Shown: one piece after another, positions 9,794 to 19,820 of the stretch
How the letters are laid out: each line of letters starts with the position of its first letter
How positions within the stretch are numbered: the first letter of the stretch is position 1
DNA from: Xenorhabdus lircayensis
Lineage (GTDB): Bacteria; Pseudomonadota; Gammaproteobacteria; Enterobacterales; Enterobacteriaceae
Length of the DNA stretch: 64,000 bases
NCBI RefSeq assembly: GCF_016306625.1
Contig: NZ_JACOII010000044.1
Location: 124,001-188,000 of the forward strand
Direction of reading: 5' to 3'
Made by a program: the position numbers and the translations under genes
The notes under the pieces: model-generated
The model's database searches: none
Told to the model about the DNA's origin: nothing
What the model saw: only the letters and a program-made list of their open reading frames with translations

Positions 9794-11323
9794 ATGGAAC
9801 AGATTAAAAATTTTATTGGCGGGCAACTCATTGATAGTCAAAGTGATCGCATTTCATCCATCTTTAATCCGGCCACGGGGCAGGAAATTCGGCGGGTCGC
9901 CTTGAGCACTGTTCATGAGACCAAGCATGCCATTGAATCTGCCCATCTGGCCTTTAACGAATGGTCAAAAACTTCCCCGCTGAAACGTGCCCGAATCATG
10001 TTCAAATTTAAGTCATTGCTTGAAGAGAACTGCGATAGATTGGCACGGCTGATTTCTGAGGAACATGGAAAAATCTATTCTGATGCCGTGGGAGAATTGA
10101 CTCGCGGTCTTGAAGTGGTCGAGTTTGTCTGCGGTATGCCTCATCTGCAAAAAGGGGAGCACTCTGCTAATGTGGGAACAGGTGTTGACAGCCACTCTCT
10201 AATGCAGCCATTAGGTGTCTGTGCTGGTATCACTCCATTTAACTTTCCTGCAATGGTGCCAATGTGGATGTTCCCGATTGCATTGGCGACGGGAAATACC
10301 TTTGTCTTGAAACCGTCTGAAAAAGATCCATCCCTCTCCATTGAACTGGCGAAATTATTGCAGCAGGCAGGCTTGCCGGATGGGGTATTTAATGTTGTGC
10401 AAGGGGATAAGGAAGCGGTTGATGTGTTGCTCACTGATCCTCACATTCATGCGGTGAGTTTTGTCGGTTCAACACCGATTGCGGAGTATGTCTACACGAC
10501 GGCATCGGCGCATGGCAAACGTTGTCAGGCATTGGGCGGCGCGAAGAACCACAGTGTTTTAATGCCGGATGCGGATATGGATATGGCTGCGAATGCCATT
10601 ATGGGGGCGGCTTTTGGGGCGGCAGGGGAACGCTGCATGGCATTGTCTGTTGTGCTGGCAGTTGGGGATGAGATTGCAGATGAACTGGTAGAAAAGCTCC
10701 AGCAACAGATCAGCCAAATATCGGTAGGCCCCGGTATTAATGACGGAATGGGGATTAGCAAAGGAAAAGAAAACGATATGGGGCCGGTGATTTCCGAACA
10801 GCACAAGGCGAAAATCTGTGACTACATCCGAAGTGGTGTAGAGCAGGGCGCAAAATTGTTGGTGGATGGGCGCGGATATCAGGTTGCTGGCTATGAAAAT
10901 GGCTATTTCGTGGGGCCGACACTATTTGATTATGTCACGCCAGACATGAAAATCTATAAAGAAGAGATTTTTGGCCCTGTGCTTGTCATTGTCCGCGTAC
11001 CGGATTATGACACCGCATTGAAATTGGTTAATCACCATGAATATGGCAATGGGGCGGCTATTTTTACCCGTGATGGCGAAACTGCCCGCCAATTCAGTGA
11101 AGATGTTCAGGCTGGTATGGTTGGCGTGAATATTCCCATCCCAGTGCCGATGGCATTCCATAGTTTTGGCGGCTGGAAACGTTCCATCTTCGGGCCACTC
11201 AATGTACATGGCAATGATGGTGTGCGCTTCTATACTCGCATGAAAACCGTCACTAGCCGCTGGCCTGCCAGTGTGCGTCTGGAACATCACGATAGCCACT
11301 TTGTGATGCCAACGATGGAGTAG
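9794..11323 (+). CDS. iolA: Methylmalonate-semialdehyde dehydrogenase (CoA-acylating), IolA
   Basis: A 509-aa aldehyde dehydrogenase of the MmsA/IolA type, which converts malonate semialdehyde (last step of inositol breakdown) to acetyl-CoA with NAD and CoA. Visible landmarks are [17 protein letters not shown], the [12 protein letters not shown] nucleotide-binding loop, the catalytic Cys281 in GERCMA, and the C-terminal [15 protein letters not shown]. Length is normal for the family. The ATG at 9794 is chosen because GTGAGG sits 8-10 bases upstream and the [10 protein letters not shown] start matches the family; an upstream in-frame ATG (9773) lacks this. iolD follows after 8 bases, so the two are co-transcribed. 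Confidence 0.96.
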   Translation: MEQIKNFIGGQLIDSQSDRISSIFNPATGQEIRRVALSTVHETKHAIESAHLAFNEWSKTSPLKRARIMFKFKSLLEENCDRLARLISEEHGKIYSDAVGELTRGLEVVEFVCGMPHLQKGEHSANVGTGVDSHSLMQPLGVCAGITPFNFPAMVPMWMFPIALATGNTFVLKPSEKDPSLSIELAKLLQQAGLPDGVFNVVQGDKEAVDVLLTDPHIHAVSFVGSTPIAEYVYTTASAHGKRCQALGGAKNHSVLMPDADMDMAANAIMGAAFGAAGERCMALSVVLAVGDEIADELVEKLQQQISQISVGPGINDGMGISKGKENDMGPVISEQHKAKICDYIRSGVEQGAKLLVDGRGYQVAGYENGYFVGPTLFDYVTPDMKIYKEEIFGPVLVIVRVPDYDTALKLVNHHEYGNGAAIFTRDGETARQFSEDVQAGMVGVNIPIPVPMAFHSFGGWKRSIFGPLNVHGNDGVRFYTRMKTVTSRWPASVRLEHHDSHFVMPTME

Positions 11324-11331
11324 CTATTTCT

Positions 11332-13281
11332 ATGAATAATACGCCAGTGAATACACAGAAAATGACGATGGCTCAGGCTTTGGTTAAATTTCTCAACCAG
11401 CAATATATCCATGTCGATGATAAAGAATATCCCTTTATTCGGGGTGTCTTCACAATATTTGGTCACGGTAATGTGGTGGGATTAGGGCAAGCATTGGAGC
11501 AGGAACCCGGACATCTTCACGTTTATCAAGGCTGTAATGAGCAGGGAATGGCGCATATTGCGACAGGTTTTGCCAAGCAGAAAAAACGTCGGCAGATTTT
11601 TGCCGTAACCTCTTCTGTTGGGCCAGGAGCGGCCAATATGGTGACGGCTGCCGCAACCGCAACAGCGAACCGCATTCCATTACTGTTATTGCCGGGGGAT
11701 ACCTTTGCTTGCCGTCAGCCTGATCCTGTTTTGCAGCAAGTTGAACAATATGGCGATGGCACCATCAGTACTAATGATTGTTTCCGTCCAGTATCCCGTT
11801 ACTGGGATCGCGTTTCCAGACCAGAACAATTGATGACTGCGATGATCCACGCCCTGCGGGTATTGACAGATCCGGCAGCTACCGGCGCCGTTACGATCTG
11901 TCTTCCGCAAGATGTTCAGGGAGAAGTATGGAATTATCCTGATTACTTCTTCCAGAAACGGGTTCATCAGATTGAACGTCGCCCTGCTTCCCAGTCTCGA
12001 ATTCAGGATGCGCTGGCACTGATTCAGCGCAAGAAAAAGCCGCTGCTGATTTGTGGTGGTGGCGTGCGTTATTCCGAAGCGCATGACGCTTTTCGCCAGT
12101 TTGCTGAAACATTCAATATTCCATTCGCCGAAACACAGGCTGGGAAAAGTGCGGTTGTGGCAGAACATCCATTGAATTGTGGTGGAATTGGCACGACGGG
12201 CTGTCTGGCGGCGAATCTACTTGCCAAAGAAGCCGATTTGATTATCGGCGTTGGGACACGTTTTACCGATTTCACGACCGCTTCAAAATCACTGTTCCAA
12301 CACCCAGAAGTGGAATTCCTCACTATCAACGTGGCGGAATTTGACGCCTGTAAACTGGATGCCGTAGGCGTGTTGGCGGATGCTCGTGAGGGGCTGAATG
12401 CCATTGCGCAAGAACTGGCAAAAACTGCATGGTGTTCGGCGTGGCAGCAGGAAATTGCACAGGCGAAGGCAGCTTGGAAGCAGGAATTGGGCCGATTGTT
12501 TTCTATTCAATATCAGGCCGGGTTCCAGCCAGAAATCGCGGGGCATTTGGATGAAAAATTAGTCGAGTACAGCGCAACGCTGCAAACCAACCTGACCCAA
12601 ACACGCGTGCTTGGCGTGATGGATCAGTATTTGGAACCAAACGCCATCATTGTGGGGGCGGCGGGTTCTCTGCCGGGGGACTTACAACGAGTTTGGCAAC
12701 CGAAAGTACCCGATACTTATCACCTTGAATATGGTTATTCCTGTATGGGGTATGAGATCGCGGCATCGCTGGGGGCAAAACTCGCCTGTCCGGAACAGCC
12801 CGTTTACGCAATGGTTGGTGATGGCTCGTACCTGATGCTGAACAGCGAATTACAAACAGCCATTCAGGAAAATATCAAGGTCACTGTGCTGCTGTTTGAT
12901 AATGCCGGATTCGGTTGCATTAACAATTTGCAGATGAGTCAAGGCATGGGAAGTTTTGCCACGGAAAATCGTTATCGCAATCAGCAGAATGGTCAGTTGG
13001 ATGGGGCACTGATACTGGTAGATTTTGCCAAGAATGCGGAAAGTTACGGTTGCAAAAGTTATCGGGTGCATGACGAACAACAATTGATTGCCGCTTTGCA
13101 GGATGCGCAGAAACAGCTATGCACGACCTTGATCGACATTAAAGTCCTGCCAAAAACCATGACTCACGACTATGAATCATGGTGGAGAACAGGAACCGCA
13201 CAGGTCGCTGATAATCCCGTAATTACAGCCTCAGCAGAAAAAATCAGGGAATATGTGGAGAAAAAGGTGCGCCAGTATTAA
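11332..13281 (+). CDS. iolD: 3D-(3,5/4)-trihydroxycyclohexane-1,2-dione hydrolase, IolD
   Basis: A thiamine-diphosphate enzyme of 649 aa that opens the ring of the dione formed by IolE to give 5-deoxyglucuronate. The N-terminal pyrimidine-binding domain shows [17 protein letters not shown], whose Glu is the cofactor-activating residue. The C-terminal domain shows the [12 protein letters not shown]...NN diphosphate motif (about residues 491-525). A central domain has GGGVRYSEA. Length and motifs fit IolD rather than acetolactate synthase. The ribosome binding site is the GGAG overlapping the end of iolA, 11 bases from the ATG. Confidence 0.96.
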   Translation: MNNTPVNTQKMTMAQALVKFLNQQYIHVDDKEYPFIRGVFTIFGHGNVVGLGQALEQEPGHLHVYQGCNEQGMAHIATGFAKQKKRRQIFAVTSSVGPGAANMVTAAATATANRIPLLLLPGDTFACRQPDPVLQQVEQYGDGTISTNDCFRPVSRYWDRVSRPEQLMTAMIHALRVLTDPAATGAVTICLPQDVQGEVWNYPDYFFQKRVHQIERRPASQSRIQDALALIQRKKKPLLICGGGVRYSEAHDAFRQFAETFNIPFAETQAGKSAVVAEHPLNCGGIGTTGCLAANLLAKEADLIIGVGTRFTDFTTASKSLFQHPEVEFLTINVAEFDACKLDAVGVLADAREGLNAIAQELAKTAWCSAWQQEIAQAKAAWKQELGRLFSIQYQAGFQPEIAGHLDEKLVEYSATLQTNLTQTRVLGVMDQYLEPNAIIVGAAGSLPGDLQRVWQPKVPDTYHLEYGYSCMGYEIAASLGAKLACPEQPVYAMVGDGSYLMLNSELQTAIQENIKVTVLLFDNAGFGCINNLQMSQGMGSFATENRYRNQQNGQLDGALILVDFAKNAESYGCKSYRVHDEQQLIAALQDAQKQLCTTLIDIKVLPKTMTHDYESWWRTGTAQVADNPVITASAEKIREYVEKKVRQY

Positions 13282-13445
13282 TTAATCTGTTTTTTGGCGG
13301 GACGATACCGCAAATGATCGAGCATTTGAATTAACTTGCCTTCATTAACAAAAGGTTTATGACGAAAATTGTCAGGAAAATGAGTGTCCGAATAAAAGTT
13401 ATATGAGCTGGCTCTAAAAAATAAAATTTTCAAATAAAACAAAAT

Positions 13446-13461
13446 TGAAATAAATATTTTA
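13446..13461. promoter_or_regulatory. Candidate IolR operator before iolG
   Basis: TGAAATAAATATTTTA differs by one outer base from the palindrome TGAAAT-N4-ATTTCA found upstream of iolA. It lies 55 bp before the iolG start codon in the 235-bp iolD-iolG gap, so iolG may have its own regulated promoter. Confidence 0.5.
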
Positions 13462-13516
13462 TTTGATATGTTTTTATCCACACCAAAAGCAGCTACCGAG
13501 GTATCAAGGAGCATTC

Positions 13517-14503
13517 ATGTTCAATATTGCGTTATTTGGCGCTGGGCGAATTGGGCAGGTTCACGCTGTGAACATTGCCAGCCATAAAGAAACTTGTCTC
13601 TATTCTGTGATAGATCCCCATCAGGCAAGTGCTGAAACATTGGCACAGAAATATCAGACCAAAATACAGACTACCGAAGAAGCGATGGCAGATCCTGATG
13701 TTCATGGTGTCCTGATCGCATCAGCAACGGATACTCACGCGGATCTGATAGAATTGGCGGCTCGTCACAATAAAATGATTTTCTGTGAAAAACCGGTTCA
13801 TCTTGATCTTGAACGGGTTCATCAGTGTCTTGCAACGGTAAAAGCGTGTCAGGTTCTTCTGTTTGTCGGGTTTAATCGCCGCTACGATCCCCAATTTCGT
13901 CGGCTGAAAAACCTGCTTGATGCTGGTACGGTTGGCAAAGCGGAATCCTTGCTCATTACCTCCCGTGATCCTTCTCCTCCACCCGCTGAATATGTTCGGG
14001 TATCTGGCGGTATGTTCCGAGACATGACCATTCATGACTTTGACATGGCGCGTTTTATCATTGGCGAAGAGCCTTGTGCTATCTATGCACAGGGCAGCAA
14101 CCTTGTTGATCCTGCCATTGGTCAGGCAGGGGACATTGACACCGCGTTTATTGTCATGAAATTCCCATCGGGGGCAATGGCGACTATCACCAACAGCCGT
14201 CGTTCAGGCTATGGCTATGATCAGCGCCTTGAACTGCATGGTGAGAAAGGTTTGCTGACAGCCGGAAATATCAAGGAAAACAGCGTTGAATTCTGGGGCG
14301 AGGAAGGCTGTATCACCGCAAAACCAGAGCACTTCTTCTTGCAACGCTACCGTGAAGCTTATATCGCAGAATGGAGCCATTTCGTTGATGTTATGGCGGG
14401 CAGGGTAACACCTGAAACCAGCGGCACTGATGGTGAACAAGCGCTGTACCTTGCAGACAAAGCACTTGAATCTCTGCAATCCGGTAAAGAAATCAAACTA
14501 TAA
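13517..14503 (+). CDS. iolG: Inositol 2-dehydrogenase, IolG
   Basis: A Gfo/Idh/MocA oxidoreductase of 328 aa that oxidises myo-inositol to 2-keto-myo-inositol (scyllo-inosose) with NAD, the first step of the pathway. The N-terminal Rossmann motif GAGRIGQVH is at residues 7-15. The EKPVHLD motif carries the catalytic Lys, and DMTIHDFDMARF carries the Asp/His pair typical of inositol dehydrogenases. The start at 13517 is set by AAGGAG six bases upstream; upstream in-frame sequence is AT-rich and unlike the family. A 152-bp gap with an inverted repeat follows. Confidence 0.94.
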   Translation: MFNIALFGAGRIGQVHAVNIASHKETCLYSVIDPHQASAETLAQKYQTKIQTTEEAMADPDVHGVLIASATDTHADLIELAARHNKMIFCEKPVHLDLERVHQCLATVKACQVLLFVGFNRRYDPQFRRLKNLLDAGTVGKAESLLITSRDPSPPPAEYVRVSGGMFRDMTIHDFDMARFIIGEEPCAIYAQGSNLVDPAIGQAGDIDTAFIVMKFPSGAMATITNSRRSGYGYDQRLELHGEKGLLTAGNIKENSVEFWGEEGCITAKPEHFFLQRYREAYIAEWSHFVDVMAGRVTPETSGTDGEQALYLADKALESLQSGKEIKL

Positions 14504-14551
14504 CGACAGGATTTTATAACCGGATCCTATAACTGAATTTTATAAAAAGTA

Positions 14552-14597
14552 TTGCTGGAACATTTATTTCAGAAAAATACCTTGCCTGTTCCAGCAA
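14552..14597. repeat. Inverted repeat between iolG and the symporter gene
   Basis: Perfect 11-bp arms TTGCTGGAACA (14552-14562) and TGTTCCAGCAA (14587-14597) with a 24-bp spacer. It could be a partial terminator of the upstream operon or a regulator site. There is no U-tract after it. The left arm overlaps the candidate operator at 14556-14571. Confidence 0.7.
14556..14571. promoter_or_regulatory. Weak candidate IolR operator before the symporter gene
   Basis: TGGAACATTTATTTCA keeps the right half ATTTCA and four of six left-half bases of the TGAAAT-N4-ATTTCA palindrome. It lies 85 bp before the symporter start. It is weaker than the sites before iolA and the second dehydrogenase. Confidence 0.35.
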
Positions 14598-14655
14598 CCA
14601 TCTTTCCTGTCAGCTCATTACTGCCTGAAAGCGGTTAATCAGGGTGGAGGGTCAT

Positions 14656-16353
14656 ATGTCAGCTTTTATTTCTTTTATTGGTTTTACCCTACTGGTGGCA
14701 GGGTTTGCTTATTACAAAACGCGAAACAAACAATTAAGCGCTTCGACCGAAGGTTATTTTCTTGGCGGACGTTCCCTGACTGGAATATATATCGGCAGCT
14801 CCATGTTATTAATGAACCTGTCCACAGAACATTTGGTCGGCTTGAATGGTTTGGCATTCAGAACCGGATTTATTGTCATGGCTTGGGAAGTGATTGCGGC
14901 ATTAACGATTGTCTTATTTGCCATTTACTTCCTGCCAAAGTATCTGAAATTGGGAATTTCGACGATCCCGGAATATCTTGAACGCCGGTTTGATAAAAAC
15001 ACCTTATTAATTACCTCAATTCTATTTCTGGCGATGTATGTGATTTCACTATTACCCATCGTGTTATATACCGGAGCCATTGCGCTGGAAAGTTTGTTTC
15101 AGGTTTCTCATGTTTTTCAGGTTGATAAGACCACGGCGCTTTGGATCATGGTTTGGGGTGTTGGCGGGCTTGGGGCAATTTACGCAATCTTCGGTGGGAT
15201 CAAAGCCATTGCGGTTGCCGATACCATTAATGGCGTTGGCTTAATTGTCGGTGGCTTGATAGTGACTGTTTTTGCCTTGTTGTATGTCGGGGATGGCAGT
15301 GCATGGAAAGGTTTAACCGATGTCTATCAAGCTCATCCTGAGAAATTTAACTCCATTGGTAGTGAAGATTCGCTTGTTCCATTCTCGACTCTGTTTACAG
15401 GGCTGATTGTCTCTAACATGTTCTTCTGGTGTACCAACCAATCGATTGTGCAGAAATCATTGGGTGCCAAGAATCTAGCGGAAGGGCAAAAAGGTGTAAT
15501 GCTGTGTGCCTTATTTAAGCTCATCATTCCTTCCATCATTATTTTGCCGGGGATTATTGCATTCCATATCTTCAGCGGTCAGATGGATAATCCAGATAAC
15601 GCCTATCCCGCATTAGTACAATTGGTACTGCCCAAAGTTCTGGTTGGTTTCTTTGCTGCGGTTGTCGTAGGAGCAGTATTCTCGACATTCAGTGGTGGGC
15701 TGAACTCTTCCGTGACGTTATTTACCGTCAATATCTACAAATCGAGGATTAACCCGCATGCCACAGAAGCGCAGGCTGTGGCGCTGGGTAAATATCTGGG
15801 AATTGGATTGGCGCTGGCAACGATGATCATTGCCCCACTTGCCGCCAATGCCCCCGATGGACTGTTTTATCTGATTCAGCAACTACAGGGGATTTTCAAT
15901 GCGCCGATCCTCAGTGTGGTGCTGGTTGGGTTAATGACAAAACGTGTTCCCCCGATTGCGGCAAAATTGGGGCTGTTGTTTGGCATGTCGGCTTACATCA
16001 TTTGTAATTTTATCCTGAACATTAATATCCACTTCTTCCATCTGGTTGGCCTTCTGTTTGTCCTGAATATCATCTTCATGCTGACGATTGGCTATTTCTT
16101 TCCGGCCGAATCTTATCAAGAGGTGTATACCGAGCAGGTGGATATTACGCCGTGGTCGGTGGTGAAACCGATGGGGTGGTTAATCACATTGGCTGCGATT
16201 TCCATGTATGTCTTCCTTGCCCATAACGTGCCGACTTATGTGATGGCACTCTACTATGTATTTGCTGCCAGCATTCTGGGCTATGTCTTCTATCAGATAG
16301 GCAAAGCTCTATTTAAGCGGCCTGTGGCGGGAAGTACGTCAGAAGACGCGTAA
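14656..16353 (+). CDS. Sodium/solute symporter (SSS family), probable inositol uptake
   Basis: A 565-aa, very hydrophobic protein with about 14 predicted membrane segments, of the SLC5/SSS sodium:solute symporter family. Family landmarks include the early GYFLGGRSLTG, YLERRF after the third segment, GGIKAIAVADTING in the middle, and FSTFSGGLNSS. Members of the vSGLT type carry sugars and inositols with sodium. Placement inside the inositol locus makes myo-inositol or a stereoisomer the likely substrate. The ATG at 14656 follows GGAGGG by a good distance; a GTG at 14644 is in frame but lies inside that ribosome binding site. Substrate is inferred from context. Confidence 0.9.
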   Translation: MSAFISFIGFTLLVAGFAYYKTRNKQLSASTEGYFLGGRSLTGIYIGSSMLLMNLSTEHLVGLNGLAFRTGFIVMAWEVIAALTIVLFAIYFLPKYLKLGISTIPEYLERRFDKNTLLITSILFLAMYVISLLPIVLYTGAIALESLFQVSHVFQVDKTTALWIMVWGVGGLGAIYAIFGGIKAIAVADTINGVGLIVGGLIVTVFALLYVGDGSAWKGLTDVYQAHPEKFNSIGSEDSLVPFSTLFTGLIVSNMFFWCTNQSIVQKSLGAKNLAEGQKGVMLCALFKLIIPSIIILPGIIAFHIFSGQMDNPDNAYPALVQLVLPKVLVGFFAAVVVGAVFSTFSGGLNSSVTLFTVNIYKSRINPHATEAQAVALGKYLGIGLALATMIIAPLAANAPDGLFYLIQQLQGIFNAPILSVVLVGLMTKRVPPIAAKLGLLFGMSAYIICNFILNINIHFFHLVGLLFVLNIIFMLTIGYFFPAESYQEVYTEQVDITPWSVVKPMGWLITLAAISMYVFLAHNVPTYVMALYYVFAASILGYVFYQIGKALFKRPVAGSTSEDA

Positions 16354-16497
16354 TGTCAGGAAAATAAATGGAAGGAGCAGAAATGGAAGCATCATTGCTC
16401 CCCAATGTGCAGGAATTCCTTGTCAGGCGTGTCCAATACCAAAGGAATGTAATTATTTTCATGTTGTTATTGAAAAAGACCCTTCTGGATCACGAAT

Positions 16498-16543
16498 TGA
16501 AATTTATATTTCATTTATTGTTGATTGTGAAATAAATGTTTCG
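16498..16543. promoter_or_regulatory. Tandem candidate IolR operators before the second dehydrogenase gene
   Basis: TGAAAT-TTAT-ATTTCA (16498-16513) is a perfect inverted repeat and differs from the iolA-side site only in its spacer. TGAAAT-AAAT-GTTTCG (16528-16543) is a weaker second copy, centred 30 bp downstream (about three helical turns). Both lie 40-85 bp before the start codon at 16584. Confidence 0.6.
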
Positions 16544-16583
16544 TATAAAGAGCAAAAGAGATAGGGAGTGGAGAATAAATAGC

Positions 16584-17717
16584 ATGAAAGAGATTCGAGT
16601 TGGGTTGATTGGTACAGGCTATATCGGCCGTACCCATGCCATTGCTTATGCACAGGCTCCGACAGTATTTCCGTTAAAAGGCCAACTAATACGTGAAATG
16701 GTCGCTGACGTAACCGCAGAGCTGGCTTGTGAGCAGGCAAAAGTACTCGGTTTTCGACGCTCGACAGGTAACTGGCGTGAATTGGTTTCTGATCCCAATA
16801 TTGATGTTGTCGATATCTGCACTCCTAATTTCCTGCATAAAGAAATGGCATTGGAAGCCATCAAGCACGGTAAACATATCTATTGTGAAAAGCCACTGGC
16901 ACTGAATTCCCACGATGCAAAACAGATGGTGGAAGCCGCAGCCCAAGCGGGCGTTAAGACATTGGTCGGTTTTAACTACATGAAAAATCCCACCGCACAA
17001 CTGGCGAAAGAGATTATCGCGAATGGCGAAATTGGTAAGGTAGTGCATTTTTATGGCACTCACAATGAAGACTATATGGCTGATCCTCTTAGTCCGATTC
17101 ACTGGCATTGTTTTAAAGAACAAGCGGGATTGGGCGCGTTGGGGGATCTGGCCACCCATATCATCAATATGGCGCAGTATCTGGTGGGGGATATTGTGAC
17201 AGTTTGTGGTGACATAGAAACGGTAGTGAAGGCGCGTCCTGAAAAAGCGGGGTCTTCTGTGCTGATTCCTGTCGAAAATGAAGATCAGGCTCATGCGATG
17301 GTGCGTTTCAATACCGGAGCAATGGGAGTCATTGAAACATCCCGTATCGCCTGTGGCCGCAAAATGGGGTTGGGCTATGTTGTGACAGGCACCAAAGGCA
17401 CACTGAGTTTCACGCAGGAACGGATGGCAGAATTGAAACTTTATCGCCATGACGAACCCGCCAGCCGTCAAGGATTCAAGACTATTTTAGTGGGGCCGGA
17501 ACATCCTGATTATGCCCCTTTCTGTCATGGTGCAGGGCATGGTATTGGTTTCAACGATCAAAAAACGGTAGAAGTCAGAGATTTGATTGATGGTATCGCG
17601 TTGGAGCAAAACATGTGGCCTGATTTTACTGAAGGCTGGAAAGTTTCACGCATTCTGGATGCAATCCTCTATTCTCACCAAGAGAAACGTTGGGTTAATG
17701 TCACAGAAATTAATTAA
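16584..17717 (+). CDS. Gfo/Idh/MocA-family oxidoreductase, probable inositol dehydrogenase paralogue
   Basis: A 377-aa NAD(P)-dependent oxidoreductase. GTGYIGRTHA is the N-terminal Rossmann motif, EKPLALN holds the expected catalytic Lys, and GDLATHIINMAQYL holds the Asp/His motif. It is longer than IolG and clearly diverged from it. Family knowledge: many inositol loci carry extra dehydrogenases acting on scyllo- or chiro-inositol, or on inosose interconversion. Which of these applies cannot be read from sequence. The start at 16584 is chosen for MKEIRVGLIGTG and an upstream GTGGAGA. iolC follows after 92 bp. Confidence 0.88.
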   Translation: MKEIRVGLIGTGYIGRTHAIAYAQAPTVFPLKGQLIREMVADVTAELACEQAKVLGFRRSTGNWRELVSDPNIDVVDICTPNFLHKEMALEAIKHGKHIYCEKPLALNSHDAKQMVEAAAQAGVKTLVGFNYMKNPTAQLAKEIIANGEIGKVVHFYGTHNEDYMADPLSPIHWHCFKEQAGLGALGDLATHIINMAQYLVGDIVTVCGDIETVVKARPEKAGSSVLIPVENEDQAHAMVRFNTGAMGVIETSRIACGRKMGLGYVVTGTKGTLSFTQERMAELKLYRHDEPASRQGFKTILVGPEHPDYAPFCHGAGHGIGFNDQKTVEVRDLIDGIALEQNMWPDFTEGWKVSRILDAILYSHQEKRWVNVTEIN

Positions 17718-17809
17718 ATTCTGCTGTCCAGAGCTGATGTTCAAAATCGTCTAAGGTTCAACAAAATAAAGAGTTCAGCAAAATACCGTATTCGGTAAGA
17801 GGTGAATCA

Positions 17810-19714
17810 ATGGAGCAGCATAGAAAGTTTGATGTTATCTGCATGGGGCGTATCGCGGTTGATCTGTATGGTCAGCAAATTGGCTCTCGTCTGGAAGACA
17901 TGGGGAGTTTTTCAAAATACCTGGGGGGATCTTCGGGGAATGTGGCCTATGGTACGGCGCGTCAGGGGTTAAAATCTTCAATGCTGGCAAGAGTCGGTGA
18001 TGAACACATGGGGCGCTTTCTGCGTGAAGAGTTGGAGCGGATTGGTTGTGATACCAGCCATTTGATTACCGACAAAGAGCGTCTGACGGCTTTAGTTCTG
18101 CTCGGCATTAAAGATAGCGAAACCTTCCCACTGGTTTTTTACCGTGATAACTGTGCTGATATGGCCATCACTCGTGATGATTTCAGCGAAGACTATATTG
18201 CTTCTGCCCGTTGTCTGGCGATCACCGGAACTCACCTTTCCCATCCGCAAACTCGTGATGCTGTGTTGACTGCACTGCGATATGCTCGTCGTAATGGTGT
18301 CAAAACGGCCATTGATATCGATTATCGTCCGGTATTGTGGGGGCTGACTTCGCTCGGTGACGGAGAAACTCGCTATATCCCTTCAGGTCAGGTGACGGCG
18401 CAATTGCAGGAAGTGCTCTCTCAGTTTGACTTGATTGTGGGGACTGAAGAGGAATTTCATATTGCTGGCGGCTCTACGGATACGGTTGACGCTTTGCGCC
18501 AAGTGAGGGCGCTGACTGCCGCCACATTGGTTTGCAAGCGGGGCGCATTGGGATGCTCTGTATTTACTGCAACCATTCCCGACACTTTGGATGAGGGGGT
18601 CACTGTACAGGGCATCAAGGTGGAAGTCCTGAACGTTTTGGGAGCAGGGGATGCCTTTATGTCTGGCTTGTTGCGTGGTTATCTCAATAACGAAAGCTGG
18701 GAACAGGCCTGCACTTATGCCAATGCCTGTGGCGCTCTGGTAGTTTCCCGCCATGGCTGTGCGCCAGCCATGCCAGATAAAACTGAGTTGGATAGTTATC
18801 TTGTCCGAGCGGCAGAAATACCGCGCCCTGATGTAGATTCGTATCTCAACCACCTGCATCGCATTGGTAGCCGCCACAAACAGTGGGATGAACTGTGTGT
18901 CATGGCATTTGATCACCGCATCCAGTTTGTCGAAATGGCGCGCAAAGTAAATGCTAGTCTCGATCGAATCCCGCAACTAAAAAAACTGTTGTTCCGTGCC
19001 AGTCAGGAAGTCAGCGTAGAAGCTCATTTGGAGGGGAAAGCGGGAATATTGTGTGACAGCAGTTTCGGCCAAGACGTACTGAATACCGCGACAGGGCAGG
19101 GGCTATGGATTGGGCGCCCGATTGAACTGCCCGGCTCCCGCCCGCTTTGCCTTGAACACGGTAATCTTGGCTCCCAGCTTGTCAGTTGGCCACGGGAACA
19201 TATTGTGAAATGTTTAGTGTTCTTCCATCCAGAAGATAACCAACCCTTGCGTCTGGAACAGGAAAAAACTGTACAGGAAGTGTATGCCGCCTGCTGCCAA
19301 TCTGGTCATGAATTGTTGCTGGAAGTGATTTTGCCAGTAGATATGCCCCATTCTGATGAGCTTTACCTGCGTGCGCTCCAGCGTTTCTATAATCTCGGCA
19401 TTAAACCGGATTGGTGGAAACTACCGCCAATGCAATCGGTCACTTGGGATCAAATTACGGCATTGGTTGAACAGCGTGATCCCTATTGCCGTGGCGTTGT
19501 GATCCTTGGTCTTGATGCACCAGAGGCGATCTTGAAAGCAAGTTTCAATGCGGCTGCGGGTAAATCGATCGTCAAAGGTTTTGCCGTTGGACGAACGCTA
19601 TTTGGTCAGCCTTCATTGCAATGGCTGGCGGATGAAATTGATGAAGAAACCCTCATTCGGCAAATAAAAACTAACTATCACAATTTGATTAGCCACTGGC
19701 GTCAGCGTGGGTAA
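17810..19714 (+). CDS. iolC: 5-dehydro-2-deoxygluconokinase fused to DUF2090 aldolase-like domain, IolC
   Basis: A 634-aa two-domain protein. Residues about 1-320 are a PfkB-family kinase with GGSSGNVAYGTARQG near the N-terminus and the LGAGDAFMSGLLRGY signature near 277-291; it phosphorylates 5-dehydro-2-deoxygluconate. Residues about 340-634 match the DUF2090 domain that is fused to IolC in many proteobacteria and is regarded as the aldolase that splits the phosphorylated product (replacing IolJ). No separate iolJ is present in the locus, which fits this. AGAGGTG precedes the ATG by six bases. The fusion is normal for enteric IolC. Confidence 0.94.
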   Translation: MEQHRKFDVICMGRIAVDLYGQQIGSRLEDMGSFSKYLGGSSGNVAYGTARQGLKSSMLARVGDEHMGRFLREELERIGCDTSHLITDKERLTALVLLGIKDSETFPLVFYRDNCADMAITRDDFSEDYIASARCLAITGTHLSHPQTRDAVLTALRYARRNGVKTAIDIDYRPVLWGLTSLGDGETRYIPSGQVTAQLQEVLSQFDLIVGTEEEFHIAGGSTDTVDALRQVRALTAATLVCKRGALGCSVFTATIPDTLDEGVTVQGIKVEVLNVLGAGDAFMSGLLRGYLNNESWEQACTYANACGALVVSRHGCAPAMPDKTELDSYLVRAAEIPRPDVDSYLNHLHRIGSRHKQWDELCVMAFDHRIQFVEMARKVNASLDRIPQLKKLLFRASQEVSVEAHLEGKAGILCDSSFGQDVLNTATGQGLWIGRPIELPGSRPLCLEHGNLGSQLVSWPREHIVKCLVFFHPEDNQPLRLEQEKTVQEVYAACCQSGHELLLEVILPVDMPHSDELYLRALQRFYNLGIKPDWWKLPPMQSVTWDQITALVEQRDPYCRGVVILGLDAPEAILKASFNAAAGKSIVKGFAVGRTLFGQPSLQWLADEIDEETLIRQIKTNYHNLISHWRQRG

Positions 19715-19725
19715 CAAAGCAAGTG

Positions 19726-19753
19726 AATAACAAAAAATAAATAACAAAAAATA
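19726..19753. repeat. 14-bp tandem duplication between iolC and iolE
   Basis: AATAACAAAAAATA occurs twice exactly, 12 bp after the iolC stop codon. It has no obvious function and resembles the other 14-17 bp duplications in this window. Confidence 0.88.
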
Positions 19754-19820
19754 AATCACAGAGCCAACAGATAACAACTCTAATAGAACATTATCTTTTT
19801 CATCTTACAGGAGAACTCTT

